Counted from the first letter of the stretch, positions 1-8,074 are shown. The stretch: DNA of 33,899 bases from Peptostreptococcus canis (GCF_014229965.1 NZ_JABGBW010000012.1:1-33899); one strand, 5' to 3'. Notes: generated from the letters alone by a model not told the origin. Translations and numbers: made by a program.

Positions 1-116
1 AACAAAACTTACATAGTCTTATTATTATTTAAACGATTAATCAATTTGCTTAAAAAGCTTATTGAATTAACCTGCTGTTCAATTTTCAAAGTTCATTTTG
101 GTTCTTTCTTTCCTAA
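1..116 (-). promoter_or_regulatory. rRNA-leader-like sequence downstream of the tRNA array
   Basis: Read on the minus strand, positions 97-76 give GAACTTTGAAAATTGAACAG. This resembles the boxA/leader sequence that Firmicutes carry just before 16S (or 23S) rRNA. It follows the last tRNA of the array by about 20 nt and runs towards the window edge. No rRNA body is present in the window. That an rRNA gene begins just left of position 1 is an inference from this motif alone. Confidence 0.4.
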
Positions 117-193
117 TGGTGGACCATCAGGGACTCGAACCCCGGACCTACCGGTTATGAGCCGGGCGCTCTAACCAACTGAGCTAATGGTCC
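117..193 (-). tRNA. tRNA with CAT anticodon, probably tRNA-Ile2 (lysidine-modified)
   Basis: The 77-nt cloverleaf has acceptor stem GGACCAT/ATGGTCC, a TTCGAGTCC T-loop arm and an encoded CCA. The anticodon loop is CTCATAA, so the anticodon is CAT. The body (GGACC.TTAGCTCAGTTGGTTAGAGC, with GGCTCATAACC in the anticodon arm) follows the Firmicute tRNA-Ile2 pattern rather than elongator or initiator Met. It would then need TilS to convert C34 to lysidine and read AUA. It is the last gene of the array. The tRNA call is firm; the Ile2 identity is likely. Confidence 0.93.
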
Positions 194-210
194 AAATTGC
201 ATAAAATAAA

Positions 211-287
211 TGGTCGAGGTGAAGGGACTCGAACCCCCGGCCCCATGGTCCCAAACCACGTGCGCTACCAAACTGCGCTACACCTCG
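211..287 (-). tRNA. tRNA-Pro(TGG)
   Basis: A 77-nt tRNA with acceptor CGAGGTG/CACCTCG and encoded CCA. The anticodon loop TTTGGGA gives anticodon TGG. It lies 17 nt upstream (in transcription order) of the CAT tRNA and is co-transcribed with the array. Confidence 0.96.
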
Positions 288-294
288 TCCAAAA

Positions 295-385
295 TGGCGG
301 AGAAGGAGGGATTCGAACCCTCGCACCGGTTACCCAGCCTAATCCCTTAGCAGGGGATCCTCTTGAGCCTCTTGAGTACTTCTCC
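295..385 (-). tRNA. tRNA-Ser(GCT)
   Basis: A 91-nt class II tRNA with a long variable arm, acceptor GGAGAAG/CTTCTCC, discriminator G and encoded CCA. The anticodon loop CTGCTAA gives GCT, which reads AGC/AGU codons. Confidence 0.96.
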
Positions 386-444
386 GTGCAATTATAAGCA
401 TTATAAAACTTTTCTTCTCCGCCATCGAAGAAAAAAAGCAAAAA

Positions 445-533
<89 letters not shown>

Positions 534-538
534 AATAA

Positions 539-611
539 TGATCTATCCGCGACTCGAACGCGGGACACCTTGATTAAAAGTCAAGTGCTCTACCGACTGA
601 GCTAATAGACC
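539..611 (-). tRNA. tRNA-Lys(TTT)
   Basis: A 73-nt tRNA with acceptor GGTCTAT/ATAGATC (one G-U pair) and discriminator A. The anticodon loop CTTTTAA gives TTT. The bases after the discriminator are TTA, so CCA must be added after transcription, unlike in the neighbouring Ser genes. Confidence 0.95.
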
Positions 612-631
612 ATGATATATTATTTTCTTAG

Positions 632-706
632 TGGAGCTGGTGATAGGAATCGAACCTACAACCTGCTGATTACAAGTCAGCTGCTCTACCGTTGAGCCAC
701 ACCAGC
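632..706 (-). tRNA. tRNA-Thr(TGT)
   Basis: A 75-nt tRNA with acceptor GCTGGTG/CACCAGC, discriminator T and encoded CCA. The anticodon loop CTTGTAA gives TGT, which reads ACA and probably all ACN codons. Confidence 0.95.
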
Positions 707-715
707 TTACTTATC

Positions 716-791
716 TGGTGGGAGTAACAGGGCTCGAACCTGTGACCCCCTGCTTGTAAGGCAGATGCTCTCCCAGCTGAGCTATACTCCC
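716..791 (-). tRNA. tRNA-Val(TAC)
   Basis: A 76-nt tRNA with acceptor GGGAGTA/TACTCCC, discriminator A and encoded CCA. The anticodon loop CTTACAA gives TAC. Confidence 0.96.
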
Positions 792-796
792 ACATA

Positions 797-868
797 TGAC
801 TCCTAGGGGAATCGAACCCCTGTTACCGCCGTGAAAGGGCGGTGTCTTAACCGCTTGACCAAGGAGCC
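797..868 (-). tRNA. tRNA-Glu(TTC)
   Basis: A 72-nt tRNA with acceptor GGCTCCT/AGGAGTC (one G-U pair) and discriminator A. The anticodon loop CTTTCAC gives TTC. CCA is not encoded. Only 5 nt separate it from tRNA-Val, so end processing must be exact. Confidence 0.96.
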
Positions 869-877
869 AAGTAAAAG

Positions 878-949
878 CTCCAAGGGTGGGGCTCGAACCC
901 ACAGCCTACCGGTTAACAGCCGGTTGCTCCACCATTGAGCTACCTTGGA
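878..949 (-). tRNA. tRNA-Asn(GTT)
   Basis: A 72-nt tRNA with acceptor TCCAAGG/CCTTGGA and discriminator G. The anticodon loop CTGTTAA gives GTT. CCA is not encoded. It is the first tRNA after the 5S rRNA, only about 3 nt from its 3' end. Confidence 0.95.
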
Positions 950-952
950 ATA

Positions 953-1070
953 ACGTGGCTACGTCCTATTCTCCCAGGCAGCTTCCCACCAAGTACCTTC
1001 AGCGCTAAAGAGCTTAACTTCTGTGTTCGGAATGGAAACAGGTGTATCCTCTCTGCTATAATAACCACAT
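953..1070 (-). rRNA. rrf: 5S ribosomal RNA
   Basis: The minus strand gives a complete 5S of about 118 nt. The 5' end (TGTGGTTAT) pairs with the 3' end (GTAGCCACG) to form helix I. The conserved core CCGAACACAGAAGTTAAGC and the TACTTGGTGGG segment near the 3' half are both present. No 23S lies upstream: a promoter and then a protein gene are found there instead. The 5S therefore heads a 5S-tRNA operon rather than ending a classical rRNA operon. Exact ends are good to a few bases. Confidence 0.95.
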
Positions 1071-1121
1071 TTAAACTTTTTAAGGAGTTTTATTTTTCCG
1101 TCCTCATCAAGGACAAGTATT

Positions 1122-1150
1122 ATATTATCATAGTCATTTATATCCGTCAA
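1122..1150 (-). promoter_or_regulatory. Promoter of the 5S-tRNA operon
   Basis: On the minus strand a -35 TTGACG (1150-1145) and a -10 TAATAT (1127-1122) are separated by exactly 17 nt. Transcription would start near 1115, about 45 nt upstream of the 5S. A short GTCC/GGAC inverted repeat follows in the leader (1100-1114). The consensus is good for a stable-RNA promoter. Confidence 0.7.
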
Positions 1151-1288
1151 CACTTTTTCTATATTTTTTTTATTTTTTTTCTTTTAGCGGTATTAACAAT
1201 CATATAATATAAATTACATTCGTTATATATTGAACTTTATTTAAATAATTTTCTTTCTTGTTAGTGATTATATGAAACTATTTTCTTA

Positions 1289-1996
1289 TCATCTAAACAT
1301 AAATTCTCTATAATCATCCTTTATTTTTGTTTTTTTTCTCCTAGAAATAGGAACTTTCTCACCATTCGTCATAATTATATCATTATTATTAATATGACTT
1401 ATGTGATTAAAATTAACCACTATTCCTCTATACACTTCTTTCATAACATCATTTATTATCTCAAACGGCAACTCCGTCATATACCTATATCTGGTGGTAA
1501 TATTTTCTTCTTTTGTGTGAATATATATATTTCCTGACACTCTTTCAATATAATATATTTCATTTAAAGTAATATATCTATTACCATTTTCACATTTAAT
1601 CTGATACTTATTTATATATCCGCTCAATTTTTCTTTTAATCTACTCATCAATACCGGCAACTCTTTTTTCAAATTTGACTTTCTCACAAATCCAAAAGTA
1701 TCCAGATTAAATACTTCATATACCCTTTCATTTTTGTTGGTGATGAAGATAAATATAGCATTATTATCATTTATTCTTATCTGCTTTGCCATATCAATTC
1801 CATCATCTTCTCCAATCTCAATATCAAACAAATATATATCAAAGTTATATATGTTTTTCTGTTGGAGTAAATCTTGTCCATTGCTATATGACTTTATTTG
1901 ACCATCTATTCCAATAGCATTTAAAAATCGATTCATTTCATTATATATTAATTTTCTAAAAACAATGTCATCTTCGCAAATTGCTATATTAATCAT
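1289..1996 (-). CDS. AgrA/LytTR-family response regulator
   Basis: A 235-aa cytoplasmic response regulator. An N-terminal receiver domain (about 1-120) has the acidic pair E8/D9/D10 and the predicted phospho-acceptor D58 in the context YLFDIEI. A C-terminal LytTR DNA-binding domain (about 135-235) includes the ERVSGNIYIHT and NFNHISHI segments typical of AgrA. LytTR proteins bind short direct repeats upstream of target genes, often quorum-sensing, bacteriocin or autolysis genes. I chose the ATG at 1996 (protein MINIAICEDD). A TTG seven codons upstream also opens the frame, but the GGTGAT motif suits the ATG better. It lies 95 nt downstream of the sensor kinase gene and is probably co-transcribed with it. 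No agrB or agrD is nearby, so the input signal is unknown. Confidence 0.88.
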   Translation of the reverse strand: MINIAICEDDIVFRKLIYNEMNRFLNAIGIDGQIKSYSNGQDLLQQKNIYNFDIYLFDIEIGEDDGIDMAKQIRINDNNAIFIFITNKNERVYEVFNLDTFGFVRKSNLKKELPVLMSRLKEKLSGYINKYQIKCENGNRYITLNEIYYIERVSGNIYIHTKEENITTRYRYMTELPFEIINDVMKEVYRGIVVNFNHISHINNNDIIMTNGEKVPISRRKKTKIKDDYREFMFR

Positions 1997-2091
1997 ATCT
2001 TCATCACCGGCCTTCAATCTTGTTTGCCATACTATATTTATCTTCTATCAAAATCTTATATTCATATAAAACAAACCGCTGTTGAGAATAC

Positions 2092-3462
2092 TTATATTTT
2101 GAAGAACATAGATACTCTATAGCTGCCATTTTTTTTATCTATCTTCATATCACCATAGTATTTTTCTACAATTTCCTTGACAATTTTAGTTCCATTTCCG
2201 CTTAAAAGCCCATCTTTCTCTGCATAATTCCTTTTTCCATTATAGTTTTCGTCATAATTATTTTCTATAGTATATACTAAGCTATCGTTCTTAGGTGTTA
2301 TTTCAATATTTATTTCAGGATTATCCACATGTGTGCATGCTTCTATAGCATTATCAATTGTATTAAATAATATCGCACTTAAATCATATTGTGAAATTTC
2401 CATTTTATTTGGTACAACAGCTTTCACATCATTTTTTATATTTAATTTTTCCATATCCTGTATTTTTTCATTAAGTACAATATCCACTATATCATTACCT
2501 GATCTTACCTTTAATTGCAATGACTCTTTTTCTCTAATCAGAGGTTCAATGTATGATTTAATTTCATCATTTTCTTCACTAGCCAAGGTCTCTATAACCA
2601 TCATATGATTTTTAAAATCGTGGCTTAATTTACTTATTTTTTCACTATGTTTAATAACCTCATCCAGATAATTTTCACTACACTTTTTCATAGTATTTGA
2701 AATCTTATTTTCATAAAAATCCTTATAAAGTTTACTCGCTTTCGTATAAAAATATGTATTAAGCAATGATATTACTACAATGCCCAATGTAATAACAAGT
2801 TCGTTTCCTCTCATAGTACGATAATACTCTATAGCCTCTTTACTATTAAAATCATTAAATTGAAAGCTCATAAAAATACTATTGCTCCTTAACAACAACA
2901 AGTAAGTTATAATATATATAATGATAAGAACCCATTCATCTTTTTTTTCCAAATATAAATCTTTTAATGATAATTTTTTAAAAACATATTTTGAAATAAA
3001 ATAAACTATAGCAGGAATTACAATTATATATTCAATCATCGTAAATAAAAATCCTGTTATCTGTTGATCTCTTATATCTATAACATTTAAAATACCATAT
3101 ACAAAATTTAATATTACATAAATATATGATACATTTAAGGCTATATATAGTAAATAAAAAAATAGTGCTAATATCCCAATATATTTAGGTTCATATTTAT
3201 ATTTTACATAAACATATACTAAAATCAATTCTATAATAGTATATGCACCGGGATAAGATAAACCTGAAATTATATGTGTTCGATAAATACCTGTTCTTGA
3301 TACCGCTATTTCCAATAAAGTAATAATTGCACCCGCAATCAAATCATTTATTATTTCTTTCCCATCGGATTTTTTACCTTTCAAAAGATTTATCATAATC
3401 AACACAAGCATAAACGATGATATATAATAATGTAATCCCTCATTAATCAAATTATCCAACAT
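2092..3462 (-). CDS. AgrC-like membrane sensor histidine kinase (GHKL)
   Basis: A 456-aa sensor. The first 240 residues contain about six hydrophobic membrane segments. A dimerisation helix follows, with the phospho-acceptor H281 in LSHDFKNHM, and then a GHKL ATPase domain with N-box NTIDNAIEAC (about 367-376) and a glycine-rich stretch near 418-424. This is the AgrC/ComD architecture, whose ligands are usually secreted peptides. It probably phosphorylates the LytTR regulator encoded next. The start is set at the ATG at 3462 because AGGAGG lies 6 nt upstream; the open frame continues 27 codons further up without a ribosome binding site. The G-box (LLSGNGTKIV) departs slightly from the usual GLGL form. 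Family assignment is good; the ligand is unknown. Confidence 0.88.
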   Translation of the reverse strand: MLDNLINEGLHYYISSFMLVLIMINLLKGKKSDGKEIINDLIAGAIITLLEIAVSRTGIYRTHIISGLSYPGAYTIIELILVYVYVKYKYEPKYIGILALFFYLLYIALNVSYIYVILNFVYGILNVIDIRDQQITGFLFTMIEYIIVIPAIVYFISKYVFKKLSLKDLYLEKKDEWVLIIIYIITYLLLLRSNSIFMSFQFNDFNSKEAIEYYRTMRGNELVITLGIVVISLLNTYFYTKASKLYKDFYENKISNTMKKCSENYLDEVIKHSEKISKLSHDFKNHMMVIETLASEENDEIKSYIEPLIREKESLQLKVRSGNDIVDIVLNEKIQDMEKLNIKNDVKAVVPNKMEISQYDLSAILFNTIDNAIEACTHVDNPEINIEITPKNDSLVYTIENNYDENYNGKRNYAEKDGLLSGNGTKIVKEIVEKYYGDMKIDKKNGSYRVSMFFKI

Positions 3463-3519
3463 TTCCGTCCTCCTAACTATCAACTTTATGAAAATAAAAT
3501 ACTTTAATGACATAGTTAA

Positions 3520-3548
3520 AAGATAGCACTGGTAAAAATACATTTCAA
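3520..3548 (-). promoter_or_regulatory. Promoter of the kinase/regulator operon
   Basis: Minus strand: -35 TTGAAA (3548-3543), 17-nt spacer, -10 TATCTT (3525-3520) preceded by TG one base away (extended -10). This predicts a start near 3513 and a leader of about 50 nt before the kinase ATG. Confidence 0.5.
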
Positions 3549-3638
3549 TAGTATTGTTATAAGTGGTGTCATTTTCTACTCGAAAGGCATCTATACTCCA
3601 AAGTAATAATACAGTAATAATATAACAAATAAAAAATA

Positions 3639-3670
3639 GAAAGATTTGATTTTATCTATCCAAATCTTTC
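3639..3670 (-). terminator. Possible terminator downstream of tkt
   Basis: A perfect 10-bp inverted repeat GAAAGATTTG/CAAATCTTTC has a 12-nt loop. On the minus strand it is followed by TATTTTTTATTTG. It is 150 nt past the transketolase stop and just upstream of the kinase promoter, so it would insulate the two units. The stem is AT-rich, so its strength is uncertain. Confidence 0.55.
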
Positions 3671-3792
3671 CATTTCCACTATTCTATCTTAAGATTTTAT
3701 TCATTTTTTTTAAATTTATTTCACTTTTTTATCAATTCTCTCTAATTGATTTAAAATTGATTTAAAAAGGAAAATAAAAACATGCTTATTAA

Positions 3793-3819
3793 AATTTTAT
3801 AATTAATAATTATAAAATT
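3793..3819 (-). repeat. AT-only palindrome right after tkt
   Basis: A perfect 12-bp inverted repeat AATTTTATAATT/AATTATAAAATT with a 3-nt loop begins two bases after the tkt stop codon. On the minus strand it is followed by TTAATAAG rather than a strong U-run, so it may be an RNA 3'-end-protecting hairpin or a weak terminator. Confidence 0.4.
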
Positions 3820-3820
3820 C

Positions 3821-5812
3821 CTATTTTTTTAATATATTTTTTGCTTTTTCGACTACATTTTCAGTAGTAAATCCAAAATGCTTAAATAAAACTCCAGCAG
3901 GAGCAGATGCACCAAACGATGTCATTCCTATTACATCACCTTCAAGACCTACATACTTAAACCAAGGCATTGTTGAACCTGCCTCAACAGCCAATCTTGA
4001 TTTAACATAAGATGGTAATACAAATTCTTTATATTCACAAGACTGTATTTCAAATAAATCCATACATGGTACAGATACAACTCTTACAGAATAACCTTCT
4101 TTTTCTAACTCCACTTTAGCGTTTATTGCCAGCTCTACTTCTGAACCGGATGCCATTATGATTAAATCTATATTTTCTTTATTAGATGCTTCACTTAATA
4201 CATATGCACCTTTTTCAGCTTCTCTGGAAGATCCTTCCAACTGTGGCAAGTTTTGTCTTGTAAGAACCAATGCTGTCGGAGTAGATTTAGATTTAATTGC
4301 CGAAGCCCAAGCCACTGCTGTTTCAGTATAATCTGCCGGTCTAAACACATTTAGATTCGGAATTGTTCTAAGCATTGCCAACTGTTCTACCGGTTCATGA
4401 GTAGGTCCGTCCTCACCAACACCGATACTATCATGTGTAAGAACATAAGCAACGGGCAATCCCATTAAAGCTGCTAACCTTATCATTGGTTTCATAAAAT
4501 CACTAAATACAAAAAACGTAGCACAGAATGGTTTCAAACCACCATGTAAATACAATCCATTTGTAATGGCAGTCATAGCCATTTCTCTCACTCCGAAATG
4601 AATATTTCTACCGGATCTATTCTCCGGAGAAAAGAATCCTTCACCTTTCATTTCTGTTTTATTTGATGGAGCAAGATCCGCTGAGCCGCCAATCAAGTTC
4701 TGATACATATCTTTTAGCTTATTTATTATATCTCCGGATGTTGCTCTTGTTGCCATAGCCTTTGTTTCATATGACCAAAATGCTTCATCTTCCAATTTAT
4801 TTGTATCTAATTCTCCGTGGAATAAATTCCATTTTTCTTTTAATTCTGGAAATTCATTACAATATCTTTCGAACATTTCAGTCCATCTTGCTTCTTTATC
4901 GGCATTTATATCGGCTATTTTTTTATAATGACTATATATATCAGACGAAACTTCAAATTCATTTTCATTTTCCCATCCCAGGAATTTTCTAAGTTCTTTT
5001 ACATTTTCTTCTCCTAGTGGTTCTCCATGAGCAGAAGCTTTGCCGACTTTTGCCGGACAGCCATACCCAATCTGAGTTCTACATATAATTAATGACGGCC
5101 TTTCTTTATCTGCTTTGGCATTTTCTATAGCCTTACCTATAGATTCAATATCGTTTCCATCTTCTACTATCTGTACCTGGAAACCAAATGCTTTAAATCT
5201 AGCGGCAACATCTTCCTTAAAGGCTGTACTTGTATCCCCTTCTATAGTTATATCATTTGAATCATACATTACAATCAATTTATCCAATTTCAAAGTTCCG
5301 GCTAATGAAAGGGCTTCATATGCTACCCCTTCCATTAGGCAGCCATCTCCAGTCATTGCAAATGTGTAATGATCAACTACCGGGTATCCATCCCTATTAA
5401 ATACAGATGCCAAATGAGATTCTGCCATTGCCATACCAACAGCGGTAGATACACCTGCCCCCAGTGGACCTGTTGTAGATTCAACTCCTATTGTATGACC
5501 ATATTCGGGATGTCCCGGAGTAAGATGCCCAAACTGTCTGAAATTCTTTAATTCATCTATCGTCATTCCCTCATATCCAAACATATGTAATAAAGAATAT
5601 AACAAAGCGGAACCGTGTCCGGCAGATAGTATAAATCTATCCCTATTTGACCAATTTGGATTTTTCGGGTTATGATTCATATGATTTGCCCACAGTTCGT
5701 AAGCTGCAGGAGCCGCACCCAGTGGTAAACCCGGATGTCCTGAATTTGCTTTTTGAATCTGGTCAGCAGACAATATTCTTAATGCATTTACTGCTTTCTG
5801 ATTGATATTCAT
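3821..5812 (-). CDS. tkt: Transketolase
   Basis: A 663-aa full-length thiamine-diphosphate (TPP)-dependent transketolase. It moves two-carbon ketol units between sugar phosphates in the non-oxidative pentose phosphate pathway (cytoplasm). Visible motifs are GHPGLPLG with H26, SAGHGSALLY with H66, the TPP/Mg motif GDGCLMEGVAYEA near residue 155, the catalytic Glu in HFGVREMAM (Pyr domain), and THDSIGVGEDGPTH further on. A C-terminal transketolase domain ends the protein. Length matches the classical single-chain enzyme rather than the split N/C form. An AGGAGG lies 8 nt before the ATG. It stands alone between the kinase operon and the gamma-carbonic-anhydrase-like gene, and probably supplies ribose and erythrose phosphates. 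Confidence 0.97.
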   Translation of the reverse strand: MNINQKAVNALRILSADQIQKANSGHPGLPLGAAPAAYELWANHMNHNPKNPNWSNRDRFILSAGHGSALLYSLLHMFGYEGMTIDELKNFRQFGHLTPGHPEYGHTIGVESTTGPLGAGVSTAVGMAMAESHLASVFNRDGYPVVDHYTFAMTGDGCLMEGVAYEALSLAGTLKLDKLIVMYDSNDITIEGDTSTAFKEDVAARFKAFGFQVQIVEDGNDIESIGKAIENAKADKERPSLIICRTQIGYGCPAKVGKASAHGEPLGEENVKELRKFLGWENENEFEVSSDIYSHYKKIADINADKEARWTEMFERYCNEFPELKEKWNLFHGELDTNKLEDEAFWSYETKAMATRATSGDIINKLKDMYQNLIGGSADLAPSNKTEMKGEGFFSPENRSGRNIHFGVREMAMTAITNGLYLHGGLKPFCATFFVFSDFMKPMIRLAALMGLPVAYVLTHDSIGVGEDGPTHEPVEQLAMLRTIPNLNVFRPADYTETAVAWASAIKSKSTPTALVLTRQNLPQLEGSSREAEKGAYVLSEASNKENIDLIIMASGSEVELAINAKVELEKEGYSVRVVSVPCMDLFEIQSCEYKEFVLPSYVKSRLAVEAGSTMPWFKYVGLEGDVIGMTSFGASAPAGVLFKHFGFTTENVVEKAKNILKK

Positions 5813-5940
5813 TAAAATTTCCTCCTAATTATTAAGTTATCACTGTTCTATCATCTTATATAATACTACATTTTTATAAATTCTTAAATACCTTTATTTA
5901 TCAATTAATTACATTAATATAACTTATTTCAGGACTCTAA

Positions 5941-6441
5941 TTATTCCATACTTTTATAATCTTTAATAACACCCAAATACCAATTAGCAGTTTCTCTGAT
6001 ACCATCAATCTCTTCTTGAGATAATTTTCTTACAGCTCTTGCCGGAGAACCTATAATCAAGCTTCCCTCTTCAAAAACCTTATTCCCTGTTATTAAAGCT
6101 CCTGCCCCTATTATACAATTGTCGCCTATTTTTGCGCCATCCAATACTATCGCACCCATTCCTACTAAAATATTATTTCCCAATGTAGCACCATGAACTA
6201 TACATCCATGCCCCAACGAAACATAATCACCTATAATTACATCTCCATCCCCATGAATTATAGCCGAATCTTGTATGTTAGAATAATTTCCTACTCTTAT
6301 TTCTTTTTCTCCTCTTACAGATGCACATGGCCAAACGCTTACGTTTTCACCAAATTTCACGTTTCCAATTACATTTGCAGCAATATCCACATAACAGGAT
6401 TCCGGAATTTCCGGATAAAATTCTAAAAATCGTCTGATCAT
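5941..6441 (-). CDS. Gamma-carbonic-anhydrase-like hexapeptide-repeat protein
   Basis: A 166-aa left-handed beta-helix protein made of repeated hexapeptide turns (for example VIGNVKFGENVSV and ATLGNNILVG). Three histidines at the expected metal positions, H63, H78 and H83 (the last two spaced five apart), match the zinc ligands of the YrdA/PaaY branch of gamma-carbonic anhydrases. The loop after H63 is short. Many family members have no proven CO2 hydratase activity, so a metal-dependent hydratase or thioesterase-like role is possible. I placed the start at the ATG at 6441, which follows AGGAGG by 6 nt. The open frame extends 26 codons upstream without a ribosome binding site. It lies 129 nt downstream of the radical SAM gene. 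Confidence 0.85.
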   Translation of the reverse strand: MIRRFLEFYPEIPESCYVDIAANVIGNVKFGENVSVWPCASVRGEKEIRVGNYSNIQDSAIIHGDGDVIIGDYVSLGHGCIVHGATLGNNILVGMGAIVLDGAKIGDNCIIGAGALITGNKVFEEGSLIIGSPARAVRKLSQEEIDGIRETANWYLGVIKDYKSME

Positions 6442-6491
6442 TTTTTCCCTCCTTATACAATATATTATTATATACTTCTTCCCTATTCCTA

Positions 6492-6519
6492 AATATAATA
6501 TTATCTTTCCTTTTATCAA
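6492..6519 (-). promoter_or_regulatory. Possible promoter of the gamma-carbonic-anhydrase-like gene
   Basis: Minus strand: TTGATA (6519-6514), 16-nt spacer, TATATT (6497-6492). In such AT-rich DNA chance matches are common, so this is tentative. It is correctly placed about 50 nt upstream of the chosen ATG. Confidence 0.35.
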
Positions 6520-6569
6520 TTACTTACTAACTACATTATAACATTTCCAAAAATATTAAAATACTTTTA

Positions 6570-7817
6570 TTATAATTCTATTTTTTCCGGAAATGCGACA
6601 TCTCTCATTATACCCCACATTTTGTCTATATATGCCAGTGTATAATAATTCTCGTAATGATGGTAATAAAATGCCCCTTTTAGAGTCATTTTATACTCGT
6701 CATCATCTTCAGTGAAAAATCCAACCATTTTTCCAATCAAAAGCTCAAATCCATACATTCTTTTTAATGAAACTCCAAAAAAACTTTCAAAATTTTTCTT
6801 ATTTATTCTTGTAGTATAAGCCGTCCAAAATAAATAATATAGCATTCTTTGTCTTTTGGTAAATCTAATAGTCAAAGATGTCGCCATGTCCTTGTCAGCT
6901 ATTCTATTTATATAATCCTCTACTGAAAAGGTATTTATTTTAAACTGTTCATCCAAAACCGTAGTTGCCGAACAACCAAAACCCAAGAAATTATCTCTTG
7001 TCATAGACGAATACTTGGCATTTTTTTCCTTGGCAAAAGTCCATATTGAATCTCTGTGATATCCTTTTTTCTCACAATAAAGAGTTATTTCATCAAGAAG
7101 TTTTCTTTTTTCTCTTTTAGTCATTGCTTTTACGTTACTTTTAGTAAAATCAAAGTCTATAAACGGATAAACCGCTATATGATTTGCCCCGTTCGAAAAA
7201 GCCATCTCTATATCTTTTTTTAAATCATCAATAGTTTGATCCGGCAAAGCAAATATAAAGTCCATAGAAACAGTATCAAATTTATATTTTTTAAGAGAAT
7301 TTAACATATTTGAATAATCAAATTTCCCTCTCCCTAATATATCTAAAAATTTATCCTGAAAAGACTGTATACCTATGCTAATTTTTGTAACCCCGATTTT
7401 TCTTAAAATAGAAAGTGTAGAATCACATACATTTTCCGGATGTAATTCTACACCTATCCCATCAGTAATCTCAAAATATTTATTTAATACTTCTATTATA
7501 TCGTTCAATCTATCAACAGCTAATGCAGGTGTTCCACCACCAAAATACAGGCTTGTAATTTTTTTCTTTTCTTTAGTATCTCCACATACATAATTGATTT
7601 CATCTATCAGGGAATCTATATATCTATCACATTTTTCTTTAGTATATATTTCTTTACAATACGGACAAAAGTTACAAATACTTTTACAAAATGGTATATG
7701 TACATATAATCCTAAATTGCTGGAATTTATATAATGCAGTTTTCTGTCATAGTCATTTGTGAATCTAAATGGTTTAAGTGATCTGGTAAGCCACATTCTC
7801 GATAAAGTAGCTATCAT
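6570..7817 (-). CDS. HemN/HemW-like radical SAM protein
   Basis: A 415-aa radical S-adenosylmethionine enzyme. The iron-sulfur motif C44-x3-C48-x2-C51 sits in YVHIPFCKSICNFC, the signature of the coproporphyrinogen oxidase-like (HemN/HemW/HutW) branch. An extra cysteine follows at C54. The SAM-binding glycine motif is YFGGGTPAL, and a later SIGIQSF matches the family. A HemN-type C-terminal region covers about 300-415. Substrates in this branch range from porphyrinogen decarboxylation to heme insertion or heme breakdown. No heme biosynthesis gene lies nearby, so a heme-handling role other than CPDH is likely but unproven. GGGAGG precedes the ATG by about 8 nt. Confidence 0.82.
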   Translation of the reverse strand: MIATLSRMWLTRSLKPFRFTNDYDRKLHYINSSNLGLYVHIPFCKSICNFCPYCKEIYTKEKCDRYIDSLIDEINYVCGDTKEKKKITSLYFGGGTPALAVDRLNDIIEVLNKYFEITDGIGVELHPENVCDSTLSILRKIGVTKISIGIQSFQDKFLDILGRGKFDYSNMLNSLKKYKFDTVSMDFIFALPDQTIDDLKKDIEMAFSNGANHIAVYPFIDFDFTKSNVKAMTKREKRKLLDEITLYCEKKGYHRDSIWTFAKEKNAKYSSMTRDNFLGFGCSATTVLDEQFKINTFSVEDYINRIADKDMATSLTIRFTKRQRMLYYLFWTAYTTRINKKNFESFFGVSLKRMYGFELLIGKMVGFFTEDDDEYKMTLKGAFYYHHYENYYTLAYIDKMWGIMRDVAFPEKIEL

Positions 7818-8029
7818 ATAATTTACCTCCCGATTAATTTATAATTATATCAATATAACTATACTAATATAATTATCTAAAATATTCCTTTAATCACAAT
7901 ATGCATTTTCTATTAAAACGTCGCTTTTGAAACTATATGTTTATAGAATGAATCGTATTTTAAAAAAACACTTTATTCTAAAATATAATTTATGTGCCTG
8001 AAAATTTTAATTTTATATAATACAAAAAT

Positions 8030-8074
8030 ACAAAAAAAAACAGAGAGAACGATACATTCAAAGTACCGTTCTCT
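8030..8074 (-). terminator. Intrinsic terminator after the desulfidase gene
   Basis: Minus strand: the arms AGAGAACGGTAC (8074-8063) and GTATCGTTCTCT (8055-8044) form a 12-bp stem with one mismatch and a 7-nt loop. A G and then a run of nine T residues follow. It is about 65 nt past the stop codon of the TudS-like gene. Confidence 0.88.

Noticed and set aside
935-1207. A 90-codon frame (+) and a 64-codon frame (-) over the 5S and its promoter
   Set aside because: The 5S core and the promoter explain this DNA; neither frame has an SD.
1997-2091. Short minus-strand frame MANKIEGR between kinase and regulator as a possible AgrD
   Set aside because: Only 8 codons, no cysteine, no amphipathic leader and no good ribosome site.
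3544-3820. Small frames (6-10 codons) in the tkt-kinase spacer as signal peptides
   Set aside because: Too short, without ribosome sites or secretion features.
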